NCBI GenBank assembly: GCA_950097015.1
Contig: CATNEN010000003.1
Coordinates: 6,784,001-6,848,000 of the forward strand
Source of the DNA: Macrostomum hystrix
Taxonomy: Eukaryota > Platyhelminthes > Macrostomidae
Direction of reading: 5' to 3'
DNA length: 64,000 nt
This document shows, in pieces, positions 63,401 to 64,000 of this stretch. The notes beneath the pieces were generated by a model that saw nothing but the letters and a program-made list of their open reading frames with translations, was not told the DNA's origin and searched no databases. The translations under genes were made by a program, and so were the position numbers. Each line of letters starts with the position of its first letter. The first letter of the stretch is position 1.

Positions 63401-64000
63401 TTAAGGATTAAGGGCGCATACTGTCTAGGATGTTTTGGTACATTTTGAGGATTTTAGAGTAAATAAAATGATTCAAGGAGGACATTGATGAGGATTTTAC
63501 GAGTAGTAAGTTTTGACGATTATCAAAAGGATTAGAACGCAGATGAAAACTGGCAAAACAGACCTGCATGAGCACCGGTTGAGCAGCCAGGTACTGTACT
63601 CCGTGATCTAAGCTAAGCAGAGCCTCCAACAGTCCGCAGGCGGAATCTCGCACAGTCTGCAGGCCCGGCCTAGGTCGATTCTCGCACACAGCGTGTCGCA
63701 CGCAATCCATCAGTCTGACAGAATTGAAATAGTGATACAGATCCGGATAGGGACTGTAGGGCGGCTGGGTGTGCTCAAAGCAGACACCGGCTGGCAGGCA
63801 TCGGCGTGGATGGCCAATAGATTGGGGCGCGTTTAGATAAGCCAGGCGAATGTCGGCTAGAGCCGAAGACAAGCGTTCAGCTATGGAGGTCAGCTCCTTG
63901 TCTGCCGTAGCTGCTGACAATTGAAGCTGCAGCTGCTGCTGCTGACTGTTCGATAGAGAAGTCGCCGGGTTGCTAACGGCATCGTCATCAGCACTGGCGG
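53873..64000 (-). CDS. VIRMA: virilizer homologue (VIRMA), m6A methyltransferase complex scaffold; 3' part
   Basis: A nuclear scaffold of the m6A writer-associated complex (with WTAP, ZC3H13, HAKAI and RBM15 in other animals). It affects mRNA methylation and splicing, and sex determination in flies. Nine exons on the minus strand, in transcript order 64000(open)-63564, 62715-61870, 61273-60974, 60198-59740, 58161-57880, 57128-56805, 55724-55416, 55266-54694, 54461-53873, join without a phase break to about 1,370 residues. Most introns are phase 0. The body is mainly helical without a named domain. The identifying part is the C-terminus: FRSRPPNTSRPPSMHVDDF matches the conserved NTSRPPSMHVDDF block of VIRMA as I recall it, preceded by MRGRGF and a Gly run and ending in an Arg/Gly-rich tail (RPGGRRDRGGYMRGK). 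The gene continues past the right edge. Six introns contain different minisatellites. Confidence 0.88.
54694..55266 (-). CDS. VIRMA: VIRMA exon
   Basis: Starts CVAASSEVFLNLMRRVNTTF after CAACCTGCAG and ends DLEELA plus AG|GTTTGT. Helical, with an acidic C-terminal part. The intron to the next exon is only 232 bp and has no array. Confidence 0.87.
55416..55724 (-). CDS. VIRMA: VIRMA exon
   Basis: RLLSARLVTDQTLRCQEQLI to AGFCLVK plus CA|GTAAGC. Phase 0 in, phase 2 out. The following intron is 149 bp and free of repeats. Confidence 0.85.
55830..56739. repeat. 23-nt minisatellite in VIRMA intron, about 39 copies
   Basis: Units contain TGAATCTATAATTAGCCTC plus AAAC. Regularly spaced shorter units (GCCCCAACTGAATC) and CTAGCC variants form multi-unit patterns. 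It lies between 65 bp after the donor and 105 bp before the acceptor of its intron. Confidence 0.96.
56805..57128 (-). CDS. VIRMA: VIRMA exon
   Basis: Starts SGGDQSSNQDDPQQSSRAQH, a Gln/Ser linker, then helical ALNALNILLSVASVKLAFLR and ends IIAK|GTTTGA. Phase 0 at both ends. Confidence 0.83.
57197..57560. repeat. 32-nt minisatellite in VIRMA intron, about 11 copies
   Basis: Units contain CCTGTGTACACCTACCTG and TCTGTACCTAGCTA. It grades to the right into a degenerate CTAC/TATC-rich tract (57561-57850) that looks like an older, decayed part of the same expansion. Confidence 0.92.
57561..57850. repeat. degenerate TAGCTACC/TATCTACC repeat in VIRMA intron
   Basis: Irregular short motifs such as CTAGCTAC, CTATCTAC and CAGCTAC without a fixed period, adjoining the 32-nt array and the donor of the upstream exon. 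Confidence 0.75.
57880..58161 (-). CDS. VIRMA: VIRMA exon
   Basis: VTESELTACVNLRKLASAHM through LDAWEPYDKLLTTWEARRAH to SE|GTGAGT. Phase 0 at both ends; the acceptor is CCTAAACAG. Confidence 0.86.
58250..58430. repeat. 28-nt tandem repeat in VIRMA intron, about 6 copies
   Basis: Units contain CACACCCTACAAACACTGAC and TCAGATAT. It abuts the next, unrelated array. Confidence 0.93.
58431..59719. repeat. 23-nt minisatellite in VIRMA intron, 56 copies
   Basis: Units contain GTACTATTACTCTAGCTAGG plus TCA. Variation is nearly confined to CTCTAGC/CTTTAGC and AGG/GGG. Blocks of the same variant order recur, for example around 58490-58760, 58910-58980 and 59310-59390. It ends 20 bp from the donor of the upstream exon. 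Confidence 0.97.
59740..60198 (-). CDS. VIRMA: VIRMA exon
   Basis: LTMPWQQGTDFLDDNFLVSL, AVQTIAVLLQSVIKSMGSRF, LPLFYAQVIGQIHTGVIDSY, ends IRTGSK|GTGAGT. Phase 0 at both ends. Confidence 0.87.
60215..60790. repeat. about 30-nt purine-rich repeat in VIRMA intron
   Basis: Units of variable length around GAAGGCGCAGAGAAGATATG plus a G run and GAGA. Unit length varies through the G run. Both ends decay. Open frames of 180-270 codons on each strand are repeat by-products. Confidence 0.92.
60974..61273 (-). CDS. VIRMA: VIRMA exon
   Basis: ATRPPYTLDQLPALLASLKT, PPGLVTLLRLLKTLAVAPG, YQYALAELVSADGLNLLVRI, ends LVDQ|GTGAGC. Phase 0 at both ends. Confidence 0.87.
61287..61852. repeat. 21-nt minisatellite in VIRMA intron, about 27 copies
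   Basis: Units contain GATTGGGTAGAGACTGGGTG plus A, with GAGTAGATACGG and GACAGGCTG variants at the two ends. Only about 13 and 17 bp of unique intron remain beside the splice sites. Confidence 0.95.
61870..62715 (-). CDS. VIRMA: VIRMA exon, 846 nt
   Basis: Starts AIIYRLSPELNPDPEDADD. It includes GHIDRLLVHHKLQRLSLD, a Ser/Ala-rich linker, ELYLMSTSAPQAGRWLAELL, a Gln run and a Gly run, and ends WLAPLK|GTTTGT. The low-complexity stretches look like lineage-specific insertions into a conserved helical scaffold. Confidence 0.88.
62860..63480. repeat. 21-nt minisatellite in VIRMA intron, about 15 regular copies plus decayed ones
   Basis: Regular units (62876-63180) contain TTGTTGAGGATTTTAGGTGC plus A, with ACA variants. 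From 63180 to about 63480 the motif is recognisable but irregular (GAGGATTTTTGGGGG, GGGCGCATACTG). Confidence 0.93.
63564..64000 (-). CDS. VIRMA: VIRMA exon, continues beyond the window
   Basis: Open from the right edge through a Gln/Leu run (SNSQQQQLQLQL), SIAERLSSALADIRLAYLNA, LYHYFNSVRLMDCVRHAVCE and LEALLSLDHGVQYLAAQPVL, ending MQ|GTCTGT in phase 0. No acceptor is visible before position 64000. Confidence 0.85.

Overview
The window is nuclear DNA from an animal. It holds intron-containing genes of families with clear animal relatives: a forkhead factor, an EML/EMAP WD-repeat protein, a PAR-type bZIP factor and the m6A-writer subunit virilizer. Splice sites are GT-AG, SINEs and hAT relics are present, and there is no bacterial-style gene packing. 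Exons are GC-richer than the AT-rich spacers, and several proteins carry poly-Gln, poly-Ala or poly-Gly runs. I cannot name the species. A spiralian invertebrate such as a free-living flatworm is a guess, not a result.

Layout. 1-12 kb is intergenic: a possible 3' end of a coding exon at 1-156, a fold-back element (817-1172), a hAT relic with a minisatellite inside it (4133-4737), and large arrays at 2.35, 6.5, 8.2, 9.3 and 11.1 kb. 12.07-15.37 kb (+) is a two-exon FoxL1-like forkhead gene whose intron splits the DNA-binding domain and carries a minisatellite and a SINE. 16.8-18.5 kb is a SINE inserted in a 25-nt minisatellite. 22.65-25.57 kb (-) is one uninterrupted 973-codon frame for an ER-luminal thioredoxin-fold protein ending in KDEL. 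27.87-29.05 kb is a non-autonomous hAT element with a perfect 8-bp target duplication, followed by a 1.8-kb 20-nt array and an inverted pair of SINEs. 33.2-44.97 kb (+) is an EML gene that I could join in phase through eleven exons, three of them microexons; a TATA-containing alternative first exon seems to lie in its second intron. 46.4-48.55 kb is a 2.2-kb homopurine array. 50.27-51.39 kb (-) is a PAR-bZIP gene. 53.87-64.0 kb (-) is the 3' part (nine exons) of a virilizer/VIRMA gene that runs out of the window.

The strongest signal is the tandem repeats. By adding the listed spans, about a third of the window is minisatellite, mostly of 19-25-nt units. Nearly every long intron of the EML, virilizer and forkhead genes holds its own private array, unrelated in sequence to its neighbours. 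The array fills the intron and leaves only short unique flanks at the two splice sites. After subtracting the array, most of these introns are about 100-230 bp, the size of the array-free introns in the same genes. This suggests short ancestral introns inflated from within by local tandem duplication. The long open frames inside arrays are by-products and are not annotated as genes.

The genes do not form one pathway: two developmental transcription factors, a microtubule-binding protein, an ER-lumen protein and an RNA-modification subunit.
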